Part shown: positions 18,909-29,040 of the stretch, one piece after another
Position numbering within the stretch: position 1 is the stretch's first letter
Layout of the letters: every line of letters starts with the position of its first letter
Assembly (NCBI RefSeq): GCF_000816085.1
Contig: NZ_CP008747.1
Location: 1,178,001 to 1,242,000, forward strand
Source of the DNA: Staphylococcus hyicus
GTDB lineage: Bacteria > Bacillota > Bacilli > Staphylococcales > Staphylococcaceae
Direction of reading: 5' to 3'
Length of the DNA stretch: 64,000 nucleotides
Program-made: the position numbers and the translations under genes
Notes under the pieces: generated by a model
Databases searched by the model: none
The model's input: only the letters and a program-made list of their open reading frames with translations
What the model was told of the DNA's origin: nothing

Positions 18909-21900
18909 ATGAGCTGGTTTGATAAATTGTTTGGGGAAGAGACACCATCAGACCAAACATCTTCAGAAAATAAACGCTCGACAGCACCAAAAAAAACGAG
19001 TCATCATTTGATACCTCAAACAAATGATGTGTATCAACGACCTCGAGGGAAGTTTCGTTTTCCAATCACGATGGATTATGAAACAAGTAATACGAACAAA
19101 CAACAGAATGTTAAAGAAAATAAAACACGACGTGACGCTCAAATCAGTTCAAGACCGTCATATGGTATTGATCGTAAATCACGTCGCCATCGTACGCATG
19201 GCGTTTCACATGGCAAGTCAACACAAGTTTATCAAAGTAATCGTACGCGTCCGAGTCAACAACATACGGCTTCTCAACTTTTCCAAGATATAGGTTCAGG
19301 ATCTAAAGAAAAGTTAAATAACGACCACCTACAACGTACATATCGTGATTCAAACCCAAATCAAGCGGCGTCTTCATCTAGGACACAATATCAACATACA
19401 ACGTACGTGAAACCAACTAAAGAATTTAAAGCGAGTGAAGTGCCTTCTGCTATTTTTGGAACGCAAGAAAGAAAATCAATTAAAAATAGTGGATTAAGCC
19501 AACCTCCAGGTACACGAGCAAATTCTTCACAAACATCGATGAACAAACAAGGTGAACGTAAGAAAACGCCGAACCATTCAAAACGTGACAACACAATTAA
19601 TATTGAAAATATCTATGCATCACAAATTGTTGATGAAATTCGTCGAGAACGCGAAAAGAAAATACAACAGAAGAAGCGTTTTAAAGAAGCCTTACAGCAA
19701 AAACGTGCAATTAAAGAAGAAGATCCGCATGCAGATATTCAAAAAGCAATTGATGCGATGCATGCTTCTCAAGCACGACAATTATTAGGGGAAGACTATG
19801 TTAAATCGGCTGAAAATGACTGCTCAAACAGCAATGAAGCGACATCATGTTCGCCACATGAAGATAAAGACTTCACAAACCCTGATACAAATGTATCAAG
19901 TATTGAATATGAAGAAATAGATTTGAGTCAAATTGGTACAGATGTCAATGAAGAGCCTGAAGCTACTATAGATGATAATGATGATAATAATTCTTATAAA
20001 GATGAGTCTGAGTGTGAACATGTGATATCAGATGCAAATTCGCAACATGCACGTCAATCCAACGTATCATCACTGGCAACTACAAATGACTCTGATTTAA
20101 ACTTAGAGCAAAATACCCAAGAAAGCCAATTAGACGTTGATGAAGTAGATGGCTATGATATGAAAGATTCCAAAAAAGAGCATACATTTGAAACGACATT
20201 GCATTCACATGACATGGATTACTCAAATTCAAATGTAAATGAAGTTCAAGATGAGGATGCACCGGCTGAGAGTCTTAACATAGAACAATCGAACAAAGAA
20301 GTTGTCCGAGTGGAATCATCAACGAATGTCGATGTACCTCAACCAAATGACAACATGGCACAATATCGGGATAGTCAAGGGCATTTTGATGACATTAAAG
20401 CGGATCCACCTGTGGCTAAACAAAATGAACCAATACTAAAACCAGAGGTAAAACAAACACAAAATGTAAATAAAGTTCCTATACGAAAAGGGAGTAAGCC
20501 ATTTAATGTTGTAATGACACCTTCTGACAAAAAAAGAATGTTAGAGCGTCGAAAAGCAGAACAAAACGCGCAACCTTCTACATCAAATAATAAGACTCAA
20601 GTCATCGTCCAAGATAAACAAGCCACGTCAGAAGAGTCGATAGCTTCAAAGGTAAAACCATCAAGTGAGCGTGTAAATAGTCCGGAAATTGTATCGGCAT
20701 CACAAGTGAATGTTGAAGTTAAAGACGAAGAGAAAAAAATCCGTAGAGGACCAGTGTTAAATCTACCAAGCGTTGATTTACTTGATCAACCTGAAATTCA
20801 CGAGAAAGATAATGCATGGATTGAAGAAAAACAACAACAACTTAATGATGCATTTTACTACTTTAATGTTCCTGCAGAAGTGGTGAATGTCATTGAAGGA
20901 CCAAGTGTCACACGCTTTGAGTTATCAGTTGAACGTGGTGTTAAAGTTTCTCGGATTACAGCTTTACAAGACGATATTAAAATGGCATTAGCAGCTAAAG
21001 ATATCAGAATTGAAGCACCTATTCCAGGGACAAGTTTGGTAGGTATCGAAGTTCCTAACCAACATCCAACTAAAGTGAATTTACGTTCAATTTTAGAAAC
21101 ACCAGCATTTAAACATGCTGAATCTAAATTAACAGTTGCTATGGGGACGCGCATTAACAATGAACCGTTATTAATGGATATTGCTAAAACACCACATGCT
21201 TTGATTGCTGGTGCTACAGGTTCAGGTAAATCTGTTTCAATTAATAGTATTTTATTATCATTACTCTATCGCAATCATCCTGAAGAATTAAAATTACTTC
21301 TCATAGACCCAAAAATGGTTGAATTAGCTCCATATAACGATCTTCCACATTTGGTTGCACCAGTCATTACTGATGTTAAAGCGGCAACCCAAAGTTTAAA
21401 ATGGGCTATTGAGGAAATGGAACGTCGTTACAAATTGTTTGCACAAACTCATGTACGTAACATTACTGCATTTAACAAAAAAGTGAATTATGATCAACGT
21501 ATGCCAAAAATTGTCATTGTGATAGATGAATTGGCAGATTTAATGATGATGGCACCACAAGATGTTGAACAATCAATCGCCCGTATTGCTCAAAAAGCAC
21601 GTGCGTGTGGGATTCATATGCTTGTTGCTACTCAAAGACCCTCTGTTAACGTCATTACAGGATTAATTAAAGCGAATATCCCTACGCGTATTGCTTTTAT
21701 GGTATCTTCAAGTGTTGACTCAAGGACTATTTTGGATAGTGGTGGGGCAGAACGCTTGCTCGGATATGGTGATATGCTCTATCTTGGTGGAGGTATGAAT
21801 AAACCAATTCGAGTTCAAGGCACATTCGTTTCAGATGAAGAAATTGATGAAGTAGTGGAATACATTAAATCACAAAGAGAACCTGAATATTTATTTCAAG

Positions 21901-22142
21901 AGAAAGAGCTCCTAAAGAAAACAGAAGAACCAACAAAAGATGAATTATTCAATGAAGTTTGTGAATTTATGGTTAAAGAGAGACATATTTCAACATCTCT
22001 TATTCAAAGACATTTTCAAATCGGTTACAACCGAGCTGCCCGTATCATAGATCAATTAGAACAATTGGGCTATATTTCAGGTGCTAATGGCTCCAAACCG
22101 CGCGATGTCTTTCTCACTGAAGCAGACTTACAAGACTCATAA
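18909..22142 (+). CDS. sftA: Soluble FtsK/SpoIIIE-type DNA translocase SftA
   Basis: 1077 residues. There is no N-terminal four-helix membrane domain, unlike SpoIIIE/FtsK, which places it with B. subtilis SftA (YtpS). Residues 1-640 are a charged, Asn/Ser/Asp/Glu-rich linker, probably disordered. The motor follows: Walker A GATGSGKS (about 768-775), Walker [14 protein letters not shown] (about 868) and [20 protein letters not shown]. The C-terminal winged-helix gamma domain from about 1011 would read KOPS/SRS-like sequences. The family moves chromosome DNA away from the closing septum. It is upstream of murC in the same unit. GGAGGGCG precedes the ATG. Confidence 0.92.
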   Translation: MSWFDKLFGEETPSDQTSSENKRSTAPKKTSHHLIPQTNDVYQRPRGKFRFPITMDYETSNTNKQQNVKENKTRRDAQISSRPSYGIDRKSRRHRTHGVSHGKSTQVYQSNRTRPSQQHTASQLFQDIGSGSKEKLNNDHLQRTYRDSNPNQAASSSRTQYQHTTYVKPTKEFKASEVPSAIFGTQERKSIKNSGLSQPPGTRANSSQTSMNKQGERKKTPNHSKRDNTINIENIYASQIVDEIRREREKKIQQKKRFKEALQQKRAIKEEDPHADIQKAIDAMHASQARQLLGEDYVKSAENDCSNSNEATSCSPHEDKDFTNPDTNVSSIEYEEIDLSQIGTDVNEEPEATIDDNDDNNSYKDESECEHVISDANSQHARQSNVSSLATTNDSDLNLEQNTQESQLDVDEVDGYDMKDSKKEHTFETTLHSHDMDYSNSNVNEVQDEDAPAESLNIEQSNKEVVRVESSTNVDVPQPNDNMAQYRDSQGHFDDIKADPPVAKQNEPILKPEVKQTQNVNKVPIRKGSKPFNVVMTPSDKKRMLERRKAEQNAQPSTSNNKTQVIVQDKQATSEESIASKVKPSSERVNSPEIVSASQVNVEVKDEEKKIRRGPVLNLPSVDLLDQPEIHEKDNAWIEEKQQQLNDAFYYFNVPAEVVNVIEGPSVTRFELSVERGVKVSRITALQDDIKMALAAKDIRIEAPIPGTSLVGIEVPNQHPTKVNLRSILETPAFKHAESKLTVAMGTRINNEPLLMDIAKTPHALIAGATGSGKSVSINSILLSLLYRNHPEELKLLLIDPKMVELAPYNDLPHLVAPVITDVKAATQSLKWAIEEMERRYKLFAQTHVRNITAFNKKVNYDQRMPKIVIVIDELADLMMMAPQDVEQSIARIAQKARACGIHMLVATQRPSVNVITGLIKANIPTRIAFMVSSSVDSRTILDSGGAERLLGYGDMLYLGGGMNKPIRVQGTFVSDEEIDEVVEYIKSQREPEYLFQEKELLKKTEEPTKDELFNEVCEFMVKERHISTSLIQRHFQIGYNRAARIIDQLEQLGYISGANGSKPRDVFLTEADLQDS

Positions 22143-22164
22143 ATATAGAAAGGGGCATAAAATC

Positions 22165-23478
22165 ATGACCAAATACCATTTCGTCGGCATTAAAGGCGCA
22201 GGAATGAGTTCATTGGCTCAAATTATTCATGATTTAGGATATGATGTTCAAGGTTCTGACATTGAACAATATGTATTTACAGAAATTGCATTAAACAATA
22301 AAGGAATTACTATTTTACCGTTTAATGCGGATAACATTACTGAAGATCTTACTGTTATAGTAGGAAATGCGTTTAAAGACACGCATGAAGAAGTTGAACG
22401 CGCACATGAATTGAATTTAAAAGTTGTGCGCTATCATGATTTCTTGGGAGAAGTCATAAATAAATATACTTCCGTTGCTGTTACTGGTGCTCACGGTAAA
22501 ACTTCTACAACTGGATTATTATCACATGTGATGAATGGTGATAAAAAAACATCATTCTTAATCGGAGATGGTACGGGTATGGGCTTGCCTCAAAGTGAAT
22601 ATTTTGCTTTTGAAGCATGTGAATACCGTCGTCACTTTTTAAGTTATTCTCCTGATTATGCCATCATTACAAATATTGATTTTGATCATCCTGATTATTT
22701 CTCGGATGTAGACGATGTTGTAAACGCTTTTCAAGGTATGGCGAACAATGTAAAAAAAGCGATTATCGCGTGGGGCGATGATCCGTATGTTAAAAACATT
22801 AACGTAGATATTCCAGTCTACTATTATGGCTTTGATTCGTCGATGGACATTTATGCCGATAACATTGAAATTACAGAAAAAGGAACAGCTTTTGATGTGT
22901 ATATACGTGGTGAATATTATGATCATTTCATATCACCACAATATGGAGATCACAATATCTTAAATGCGTTAGCAGTTTTAGCGATCACATATTTAGAAAA
23001 ACTTGATACGCAAAATATAAAGGATGCATTAATCACTTTCGGTGGTGTAAAGCGTCGATTTAATGAGATTTTTACAAAAAATCAAGTGTTAGTTGATGAT
23101 TATGCTCACCATCCAAGAGAAATTAGTGCTACAATTGAGTCAGCTAGGAAAAAATATCCAAATAAAGAAGTGGTGGCGGTATTCCAACCACATACTTTCT
23201 CTAGAACGAAAGCATTCTTAAAAGAATTTGCTGATGTTTTAAATCAAGCAGATGCTGTGTATTTATGCGACATCTTTGGCTCTATTCGTGAAAATACAGG
23301 TGAACTCACAATAAATGATTTATTAGATTTAGTGGACAATGGTCGCTTAATATCTGAGTCTACTGTTGAGACACTTGAAAAACATGAAAATGCAGTTATT
23401 CTTTTTATGGGTGCTGGAGACATCCAAAAAGTTTTAAAAGCATATTTAGAAAAAATTGGTGTTGAACATAGCTTTTAA
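22165..23478 (+). CDS. murC: UDP-N-acetylmuramate--L-alanine ligase
   Basis: A 437-residue cytoplasmic Mur ligase that adds L-alanine to UDP-MurNAc using ATP, the first amino acid of the peptidoglycan stem. The N-terminal domain starts [15 protein letters not shown]. The ATP P-loop is [10 protein letters not shown] (about residues 106-115), followed by [20 protein letters not shown] and the C-terminal [10 protein letters not shown] and FQPHTFSRT. The frame continues upstream into sftA, but AAGGGG is about ten bases before the ATG at 22165 and the length then matches S. aureus MurC. It starts 22 bases after sftA, so an operon is likely. Confidence 0.96.
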   Translation: MTKYHFVGIKGAGMSSLAQIIHDLGYDVQGSDIEQYVFTEIALNNKGITILPFNADNITEDLTVIVGNAFKDTHEEVERAHELNLKVVRYHDFLGEVINKYTSVAVTGAHGKTSTTGLLSHVMNGDKKTSFLIGDGTGMGLPQSEYFAFEACEYRRHFLSYSPDYAIITNIDFDHPDYFSDVDDVVNAFQGMANNVKKAIIAWGDDPYVKNINVDIPVYYYGFDSSMDIYADNIEITEKGTAFDVYIRGEYYDHFISPQYGDHNILNALAVLAITYLEKLDTQNIKDALITFGGVKRRFNEIFTKNQVLVDDYAHHPREISATIESARKKYPNKEVVAVFQPHTFSRTKAFLKEFADVLNQADAVYLCDIFGSIRENTGELTINDLLDLVDNGRLISESTVETLEKHENAVILFMGAGDIQKVLKAYLEKIGVEHSF

Positions 23479-23554
23479 TGTTTGAGTACGAGCTGTTTGG
23501 GTATCTATATAAAATAAATAGCATATTTTAAAAGTCAATAGGAGGCGTTTTCGA

Positions 23555-24163
23555 ATGGAATGGATTTTACCAATTGCAGGAATTATTGCTGCTATCGCGT
23601 TCTTAATTTTATGTATTGGAATTGTTGTAGTTTTAATTTCTGTTAAGAAAAACTTGGATCATGTTGCTAAAACACTTGATGGTGTTGAAGGCCAAATCCA
23701 AGGTATTACACGTGAATCAACGGATTTACTTCACAAAGCAAATCGCTTAACTGAAGATATCCAAGATAAATCAAATCGTTTAAACTCAGTAGTTGATGCT
23801 GTTAAAGGTGTTGGTGAATCAGTTCAAACGTTGAATGGTTCAGTTGATCGTGTAACGCACTCAATAACAAACAACATTTCACAAAATGAAGACAAAATTT
23901 CTCAAGTTGTTCAATGGTCAAATGTTGCAATGGAAATTGCCGACAAATGGCAAAACCGTCAAAGTCGTCGAAATAGTGCAGCTTACAAAACAAATAATGT
24001 GTCTTCTGATGCAAAACAAGGTTCTAAATCAAGTTCTTCATTATCAAACGACGATTTAGTTAATAGTGAGTATGAAAACAAAGACTTGAATGATTTCAAC
24101 ACTAACCCTGAATCAGTAAACACAAAATATACAACATTAAATAATGATTCAAATCGTAAGTAA
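23555..24163 (+). CDS. DUF948-domain membrane protein (YtxG-like)
   Basis: 202 residues. One N-terminal membrane segment (about residues 4-30) is followed by a long amphipathic, coiled-coil-like region with heptad spacing (about 32-125). The C-terminal tail is Ser/Asn-rich and probably disordered. This is the DUF948/YtxG family, part of a general stress operon with ytxH in B. subtilis; here a YtxH-domain gene also follows. Function unknown. AGGAGGCG lies about nine bases before the ATG. A terminator separates it from the next gene. Confidence 0.82.
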   Translation: MEWILPIAGIIAAIAFLILCIGIVVVLISVKKNLDHVAKTLDGVEGQIQGITRESTDLLHKANRLTEDIQDKSNRLNSVVDAVKGVGESVQTLNGSVDRVTHSITNNISQNEDKISQVVQWSNVAMEIADKWQNRQSRRNSAAYKTNNVSSDAKQGSKSSSSLSNDDLVNSEYENKDLNDFNTNPESVNTKYTTLNNDSNRK

Positions 24164-24196
24164 GTTGACGGTTAGTTAAATAAGTCTTGATTTTAC

Positions 24197-24238
24197 GCAC
24201 TTAAATGAGGTAATACCTTTGTTTAAGTGCTTTTATTT
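24197..24238 (+). terminator. Terminator after the DUF948 gene
   Basis: GCACTTAAA pairs with TTTAAGTGC, followed by TTTTATTTT. Confidence 0.88.
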
Positions 24239-24255
24239 TAAGGAGGCAATTTTAA

Positions 24256-25218
24256 ATGGAAAAATATAATCGTGATTTGCATACAAAAGGTTTAGAAAGT
24301 TACGAAGTACCGCAATACGAGGGTGAACCACGCGCACGTTTGGATTTAGTGTTTGGTTTTGTAGCAGGGGCTATTTTAGGAAGTGCGCTAGGTCTCATTT
24401 TGAAACCTACAGTAGAATCAAAGAAAAGCAAAACATCATCTAATAAGCAAAAAAAATTTGTAAAGGTGAATGATCAAGATTCTACTTTACGTGATGAAGC
24501 TAAAAGAAAAGCAGATGCATTAAAAGCGCAAGCACGTAGAGTGAGAGAAGACTCTAAGAAGCAACGTACAGCGTTAACAGACTCAAATGATCCGTCATCA
24601 AAAGAATTGGCCGCACAACGACGTGCCATACAAAGTGAGGTAGATAGTGATCGTTTAGAAGGTCAAAAGCCGAGTCAATCAGCATCGACGTCTCTTGCTA
24701 CTGATGCTTCAGATGAAAACCACTCATCTAATGGAGCAGCTACAGCTGGGGTTGCTACAGCAGGCGTTACTGCAACAGGCGTTGCGCACGCTTCACAACA
24801 AAATAATGAGAAGAAGACAGAAAATGGTCAAACTGAAGTAAGTGATGATGCATTAGCTGCGCAAAAAAGAGCGATTCGTTCAGAAGTCGATTCAGACCGA
24901 TTAGAAGGTCAAACAGGTCCTACAAAAACTGTGGAACATGAAAACAATGATGTTGTTAAATCTCAAAATAACACAGATGCATCTTCTTCATCTTTAGGAG
25001 CACAGCGTCGTTTATTAAATATGAATCAAAGTGATAAAACTACTGATTCAACAGCTCAAACAACACAAGATCAAAAAGAAGTACGCCTTGAAAATGGTGT
25101 CATTACGCATGATAAAGAAAAAGATTCAGATTTCGAATTATCGAGTCACAATGATAAAGTAAGTGAAGAAGCTAAAAAAACGAATAGTAAAGTTGATAAA
25201 CATACATTTGATAAATAA
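24256..25218 (+). CDS. YtxH-domain protein with internal repeats
   Basis: 320 residues. After a soluble N-terminus, one hydrophobic glycine-rich segment (about residues 29-49, FGFVAGAILGSALGLILKP) is the YtxH-type anchor. The remaining 270 residues are highly charged and Ser/Thr/Gln-rich, probably disordered. A 20-residue unit, AAQRRAIQSEVDSDRLEGQ in its first copy, recurs near residue 200 and a short GAQRRLL echo occurs near 250. Between the copies lies an AGV/TGV tandem. The gene has its own AAGGAGG site and a strong terminator. Function unknown; YtxH proteins are stress-related in Bacillus. Confidence 0.78.
   Translation: MEKYNRDLHTKGLESYEVPQYEGEPRARLDLVFGFVAGAILGSALGLILKPTVESKKSKTSSNKQKKFVKVNDQDSTLRDEAKRKADALKAQARRVREDSKKQRTALTDSNDPSSKELAAQRRAIQSEVDSDRLEGQKPSQSASTSLATDASDENHSSNGAATAGVATAGVTATGVAHASQQNNEKKTENGQTEVSDDALAAQKRAIRSEVDSDRLEGQTGPTKTVEHENNDVVKSQNNTDASSSSLGAQRRLLNMNQSDKTTDSTAQTTQDQKEVRLENGVITHDKEKDSDFELSSHNDKVSEEAKKTNSKVDKHTFDK
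24607..24666 (+). repeat. YtxH-domain protein repeat unit, copy 1
   Basis: Codes for LAAQRRAIQSEVDSDRLEGQ. It is repeated with two substitutions at 24853-24912, about 250 bases downstream. The DNA copies differ at many third positions, so this is an old protein-level duplication. Confidence 0.85.
24739..24783 (+). repeat. Three tandem 15-base units in the YtxH-domain gene
   Basis: Three consecutive units of the type GCTACAGC(T/A)GG(G/C)GTT encode ATAGV, ATAGV and TATGV. Because the unit is 15 bases, copy-number changes would stay in frame. Confidence 0.75.
24853..24912 (+). repeat. YtxH-domain protein repeat unit, copy 2
   Basis: Codes for LAAQKRAIRSEVDSDRLEGQ, differing from copy 1 at two residues. 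Confidence 0.85.
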
Positions 25219-25246
25219 ATATTTAACTTCTTAGTGACGAGTTGAT

Positions 25247-25285
25247 GGGGCGAGAACAAATTTATTTGTTCTCGCCTCGTTTTGT
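25247..25285 (+). terminator. Terminator after the YtxH-domain gene
   Basis: GGGGCGAGAACAAA pairs with TTTGTTCTCGCCTC almost perfectly, followed by GTTTTGT. The next 200 bases before aroA show no gene. Confidence 0.88.
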
Positions 25286-25487
25286 ATGTCGTGTTATATT
25301 TAAAAGTAAGACAATGAAGCACAATTGAAATGAGAAAACTGACTCGTATTAATTGAATTTTCTTAAAATTTAGGCTTATTTTGAGAGATGGGTTGAAATT
25401 CATATTTTTTCTTGTTAGAATACCAAATATCACTATTTATTTTACCGCTTTAAAGCAAGTGAGAATTTTTAAGTTGGGGTGACTTTC

Positions 25488-26579
25488 ATGACAAATCATT
25501 TAGAAACATACAGAAAAGAAATCGAAAACATTAATGAGCAAATATTAACATTACTTTCTAAGCGAGGTGAACTTGCTAAAAAGATTGGTGAGGAAAAGCG
25601 AAAACAGAGTACAGTCATTTATGATCCTCAAAGAGAGAAAGAAATGTTAAATACATTAATTGATAAAAACCAGGGTCCTTTTAATGACAATGTTATTAAA
25701 CAATTGTTTAAAGAAATTTTTAAAGCCTCAACTGATTTACAAAAATCTGATAATGAAAAGCATTTATACGTATCCCGTAAATTAAAACCTGAGGATACGA
25801 TTGTAACTTTTGAAAATGGTGGCAAGTTAGGAGAAGGTGTGAAATCCTTCGTATTTGGTCCATGCTCTGTCGAGTCGTATGAACAAGTTGAAGCTGTCGC
25901 TAAAAATTTAAAGGAAAAAGGTGAAAGATTTATTCGTGGTGGGGCATTTAAGCCGCGTACGTCACCTTATGATTTTCAAGGTTTAGGTGAAGAAGGCTTA
26001 AAGATTTTAAAACAAATTAAAGATAGATATGATTTAAATGTTGTAAGCGAAATCGTTCATCCTAATGATTTTGCACTTGCAGATCAATATTTAGATGTTT
26101 TTCAAATTGGTGCGAGAAATATGCAAAACTTTGAACTGTTAAAAGAAGCAGGACGTACCAATAAACCTATTTTATTAAAACGAGGCTTATCAGCAACCAT
26201 TGAAGAATTTACGTATGCAGCTGAATATATTGCAGCACAAGGTAACCAAAATATTATTTTGTGTGAACGCGGTATAAGAACTTACGAAAAAGCGACACGA
26301 AATACTTTAGATATTTCAGCGGTTCCTATTTTAAAGCAAGGGACACATTTACCAGTTTTAGTTGATGTTACACATAGCACAGGACGAAAAGATATTATGT
26401 TACCAGCGGCTAAAGCGGCACTTGCCATTGGCGCAGATGGTGTGATGGCAGAAGTACATCCTGATCCATCTGTTGCATTAAGCGACAGTGCACAACAAAT
26501 GGATTTAAACGAATTTGATGCATTTTACAATGAAATCAAACCATTATCTGAGATGTATAACAATAAAACGTTAAAATAA
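25488..26579 (+). CDS. aroA: Bifunctional chorismate mutase / DAHP synthase
   Basis: 363 residues. An N-terminal AroQ-type chorismate mutase (about residues 1-90, with [17 protein letters not shown] and IYDPQREKE) is fused to a KDO8PS-type DAHP synthase. The synthase shows [45 protein letters not shown] and [10 protein letters not shown]. It makes the first shikimate-pathway intermediate from PEP and erythrose-4-phosphate. The mutase part senses chorismate/prephenate as a feedback domain in Bacillus. The start is the ATG at 25488; a GTG at 25479 lies inside the weak GGGGTGA binding site. In B. subtilis nomenclature the gene is aroA, and ccpA follows there too. Confidence 0.93.
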   Translation: MTNHLETYRKEIENINEQILTLLSKRGELAKKIGEEKRKQSTVIYDPQREKEMLNTLIDKNQGPFNDNVIKQLFKEIFKASTDLQKSDNEKHLYVSRKLKPEDTIVTFENGGKLGEGVKSFVFGPCSVESYEQVEAVAKNLKEKGERFIRGGAFKPRTSPYDFQGLGEEGLKILKQIKDRYDLNVVSEIVHPNDFALADQYLDVFQIGARNMQNFELLKEAGRTNKPILLKRGLSATIEEFTYAAEYIAAQGNQNIILCERGIRTYEKATRNTLDISAVPILKQGTHLPVLVDVTHSTGRKDIMLPAAKAALAIGADGVMAEVHPDPSVALSDSAQQMDLNEFDAFYNEIKPLSEMYNNKTLK

Positions 26580-26587
26580 TACGATGG

Positions 26588-26623
26588 AATGAGGCAAATG
26601 TATTCGATTTGCCTCATTTTTTT
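26588..26623 (+). terminator. Terminator after aroA
   Basis: AATGAGGCAAAT pairs with ATTTGCCTCATT, followed by a TTTTTT run. Confidence 0.9.
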
Positions 26624-26747
26624 ATTTATAATACCTAACATGTATTTTTATTCGTGACAAACGTATGACAACCTCAATTTTATATTTCTTATCCACTCAT
26701 AATATGGTAAACTTTGAAAATGTGATGAAAACGGAATATAATAATAG

Positions 26748-26761
26748 GGTAAGCGTTTCCA
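26748..26761 (+). promoter_or_regulatory. cre-like site before ccpA
   Basis: GGTAAGCGTTTCCA matches 12 of 14 positions of the consensus TGNAARCGNWWWCA. It lies directly upstream of the ccpA ribosome binding site, in the 5' untranslated region. Possible autoregulation. Confidence 0.5.
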
Positions 26762-26775
26762 AGGAGGTAAAAATT

Positions 26776-27768
26776 ATGACGGTAACCATTTATGATGTGG
26801 CACGTGAAGCACGTGTATCAATGGCGACAGTTTCTCGTGTTGTGAACGGGAATCAAAATGTTAAACCAGAGACGAGAGAAAAGGTTAATGAAGTAATTAA
26901 ACGATTAAATTATCGTCCAAATGCAGTAGCTAGAGGTCTTGCAAGTAAAAAAACAACTACTGTAGGTGTGATCATTCCAGATATATCAAATATATATTAT
27001 TCTCAACTTGCTAGAGGGTTGGAAGATATCGCAACGATGTATAAATATCACACTATCATTTCGAATTCAGATGATGATCCAGAAAAGGAAAAAGAGATTT
27101 TCAATAACTTGTTAAGTAAGCAAGTAGATGGCATCATCTTTTTAGGTGGTACACTGACATCTGAAATAAAAGAACAAATCTCGAAAGCTTCCATTCCAGT
27201 CGTTGTTTCAGGAACAAACGGTAAAGATGATGGTATTGCTTCTGTAAACATTGATTTTGAAAAAGCGAGTCAAGAAATTACAGAGCATTTAATACAGACT
27301 GGTGCGAAAAAGTTTGCATTTGTTGGTGGCGGTTATTCTAAGAAAGCACAAGAAGATGCCTTAAAAGGATTAAAAACACAGCTTTCTGAACATGGTTTAG
27401 AAGTAGATGAACATTTGATGTATGTGGGGAATGAAACATACAAAGATGGATTGCGTGCATTTGAAAAATTAAGCACGTATCAACCAGATGCTGTGCTATC
27501 AATTAGTGATGAACAAGCGATTGGTATTGTCCATGGTGCAATGGATCAAGGTATTCGTGTGCCTGAAGATTTACAAGTTATCAGTTTTAATAATACGCGT
27601 CTTGTTGAGATGGTTAGACCACAATTATCAAGTGTGATTCAACCACTTTATGATATTGGTGCAGTGGGAATGCGTCTCCTTACTAAGTATATGAACAACG
27701 AAGATATAGAAGAACCGAATGTGATTTTGCCGCATAAATTAAGATACCGCGGAACGACTAAAGTATAA
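26776..27768 (+). CDS. ccpA: Catabolite control protein A (LacI-family regulator)
   Basis: 330 residues. The N-terminal LacI helix-turn-helix is [20 protein letters not shown] (about residues 3-22), with the hinge helix [17 protein letters not shown] periplasmic-binding-like effector domain follows, with [22 protein letters not shown] and the C-terminal [13 protein letters not shown]. CcpA with HPr-Ser46-P binds cre sites to repress or activate carbon genes. The frame extends to 26665, but AAGGAGG seven bases before the ATG at 26776 decides the start. Perfect cre matches lie nearby at acsA and fhs, and later at ald. Confidence 0.96.
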   Translation: MTVTIYDVAREARVSMATVSRVVNGNQNVKPETREKVNEVIKRLNYRPNAVARGLASKKTTTVGVIIPDISNIYYSQLARGLEDIATMYKYHTIISNSDDDPEKEKEIFNNLLSKQVDGIIFLGGTLTSEIKEQISKASIPVVVSGTNGKDDGIASVNIDFEKASQEITEHLIQTGAKKFAFVGGGYSKKAQEDALKGLKTQLSEHGLEVDEHLMYVGNETYKDGLRAFEKLSTYQPDAVLSISDEQAIGIVHGAMDQGIRVPEDLQVISFNNTRLVEMVRPQLSSVIQPLYDIGAVGMRLLTKYMNNEDIEEPNVILPHKLRYRGTTKV

Positions 27769-27771
27769 TAA

Positions 27772-27846
27772 AAAACCCTTGTATTCATGCATGACTGACA
27801 CATAGATACATATGTCACGGTCATGCAATTATTATACAAGGGTTTT
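27772..27846. terminator. Long bidirectional terminator between ccpA and acuC
   Basis: The outer stem AAAACCCTTGTAT pairs with ATACAAGGGTTTT. An inner helix, TGCATGAC/GTCATGCA plus TGACA/TGTCA, fills the loop. It lies between convergent genes. Confidence 0.88.
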
Positions 27847-27867
27847 AATATATCTTAAATAATGAGA

Positions 27868-29025
27868 TTAAAACCAATTGTTTATTTTAGAGGCCACACT
27901 TTGATTTTTTTGAGTAATTTCACTTACTCTCGGTATAGCTTCATATTCAGGAAAGTCTTCTTCCCAATACTCTGGAATAGGTACTGGGCTATAATGTTTC
28001 CATTTATTTAACCATGCTTCTGGCAAGCGTCCCTCTAATTTAGGGTGATCAATTAAGCTTAAATATACATGGCTCCAAGCTCGAGGGACAACGCGCCAAA
28101 TATTATACCCACCGCCACCTAACATCATGATTTTTCCATTCGCATATTTCTTAGCAATATCATTTACGAAATATGGGATTTCGTATAACGTATTTAAGTC
28201 ACAATGCATATGCGTCAGTGGATCTAAATAATGTATATCAGAGCCATTGACACTGACTATAAAATCTGGTTTAAATGTAGCAGCTACAGATTCTAAAGTA
28301 TCTTTAAAAACTGTCATAAAACTTTCGTGCTCCGTATAAGGTTCGAGGGGAATATTTACGGTGTAACCGAAACCTTGATCATCACCACGTTCAGTATAAT
28401 GTCCTGAGCCTGGGAATAAAAATTTACCCGTTTCATGAATGGAATAATTCATGACATCATCAGAAGTGTAAAAACACCATTGTACACCATCACCATGATG
28501 GGCATCGGTATCTACATATAATACGCGCTGATGATATTTATGAATAAGATGATGGATATAAATGGCTGCATCATTATACACACAAAAACCATTGGCACGA
28601 CCTTCTAATGCATGGTGTAAACCACCCCCTAAATGACACCCATTGACATATTGTCCGTCCATAATCGCATCGATTAAATTTAAGCCACCACCAACAATTG
28701 TTGCGGTACTTTTATGGATTTTTGGAAACACATGCGTATCTTCATCATCCAAACCGTATTTTATTTTTTCGTCAGGATTTAATAAATTGCGCTCACCCCG
28801 TTTAATTGCTTGTATATAATCATATTTATGCACCGTTGCAATTTCATCTACGGTTGCGATTCTAGGTTTGATTATTTGTGATGGTTGTAATAAACCAGTG
28901 GAAAGTAATAATTCCGTCGTTAGTTTTAGGCGCATTTGATTAAAAGGGTGCTTATTATGAAACCGATATTGCAAAAGTGTATCGGCATAAACATAGCCCG
29001 TTTGAAGTGCTTGAATATCTCCCAT
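27868..29025 (-). CDS. acuC: Acetoin utilization deacetylase AcuC (class I HDAC fold)
   Basis: 385 residues of the histone-deacetylase superfamily. Visible active-site parts are GGGLHHALEGRANGFCVYND, DTDAHHGDGVQ (the two catalytic His and a zinc Asp), VSVNGSDIHYLDPL (zinc Asp) and MLGGGGYNIWRVV (Gly-rich loop and Tyr). In B. subtilis AcuC removes the acetyl group from AcsA and so reactivates acetyl-CoA synthetase. It starts 15 bases after the acuA stop, forming an acuA-acuC operon without acuB. GGGGGT precedes the ATG by eight bases. Confidence 0.93.
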   Translation of the reverse strand: MGDIQALQTGYVYADTLLQYRFHNKHPFNQMRLKLTTELLLSTGLLQPSQIIKPRIATVDEIATVHKYDYIQAIKRGERNLLNPDEKIKYGLDDEDTHVFPKIHKSTATIVGGGLNLIDAIMDGQYVNGCHLGGGLHHALEGRANGFCVYNDAAIYIHHLIHKYHQRVLYVDTDAHHGDGVQWCFYTSDDVMNYSIHETGKFLFPGSGHYTERGDDQGFGYTVNIPLEPYTEHESFMTVFKDTLESVAATFKPDFIVSVNGSDIHYLDPLTHMHCDLNTLYEIPYFVNDIAKKYANGKIMMLGGGGYNIWRVVPRAWSHVYLSLIDHPKLEGRLPEAWLNKWKHYSPVPIPEYWEEDFPEYEAIPRVSEITQKNQSVASKINNWF

Positions 29026-29040
29026 ATCATTATACCCCCA

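Noticed and set aside
22081..22164. N-terminal extension of MurC into sftA
   Set aside because: The region is the C-terminal coding part of sftA in another frame. The ATG at 22165 has a proper ribosome binding site and gives the normal MurC length.
26665..26775. N-terminal extension of CcpA
   Set aside because: The extension covers the promoter/leader and the cre-like site. The LacI HTH must be at the extreme N-terminus, which fits the ATG at 26776.
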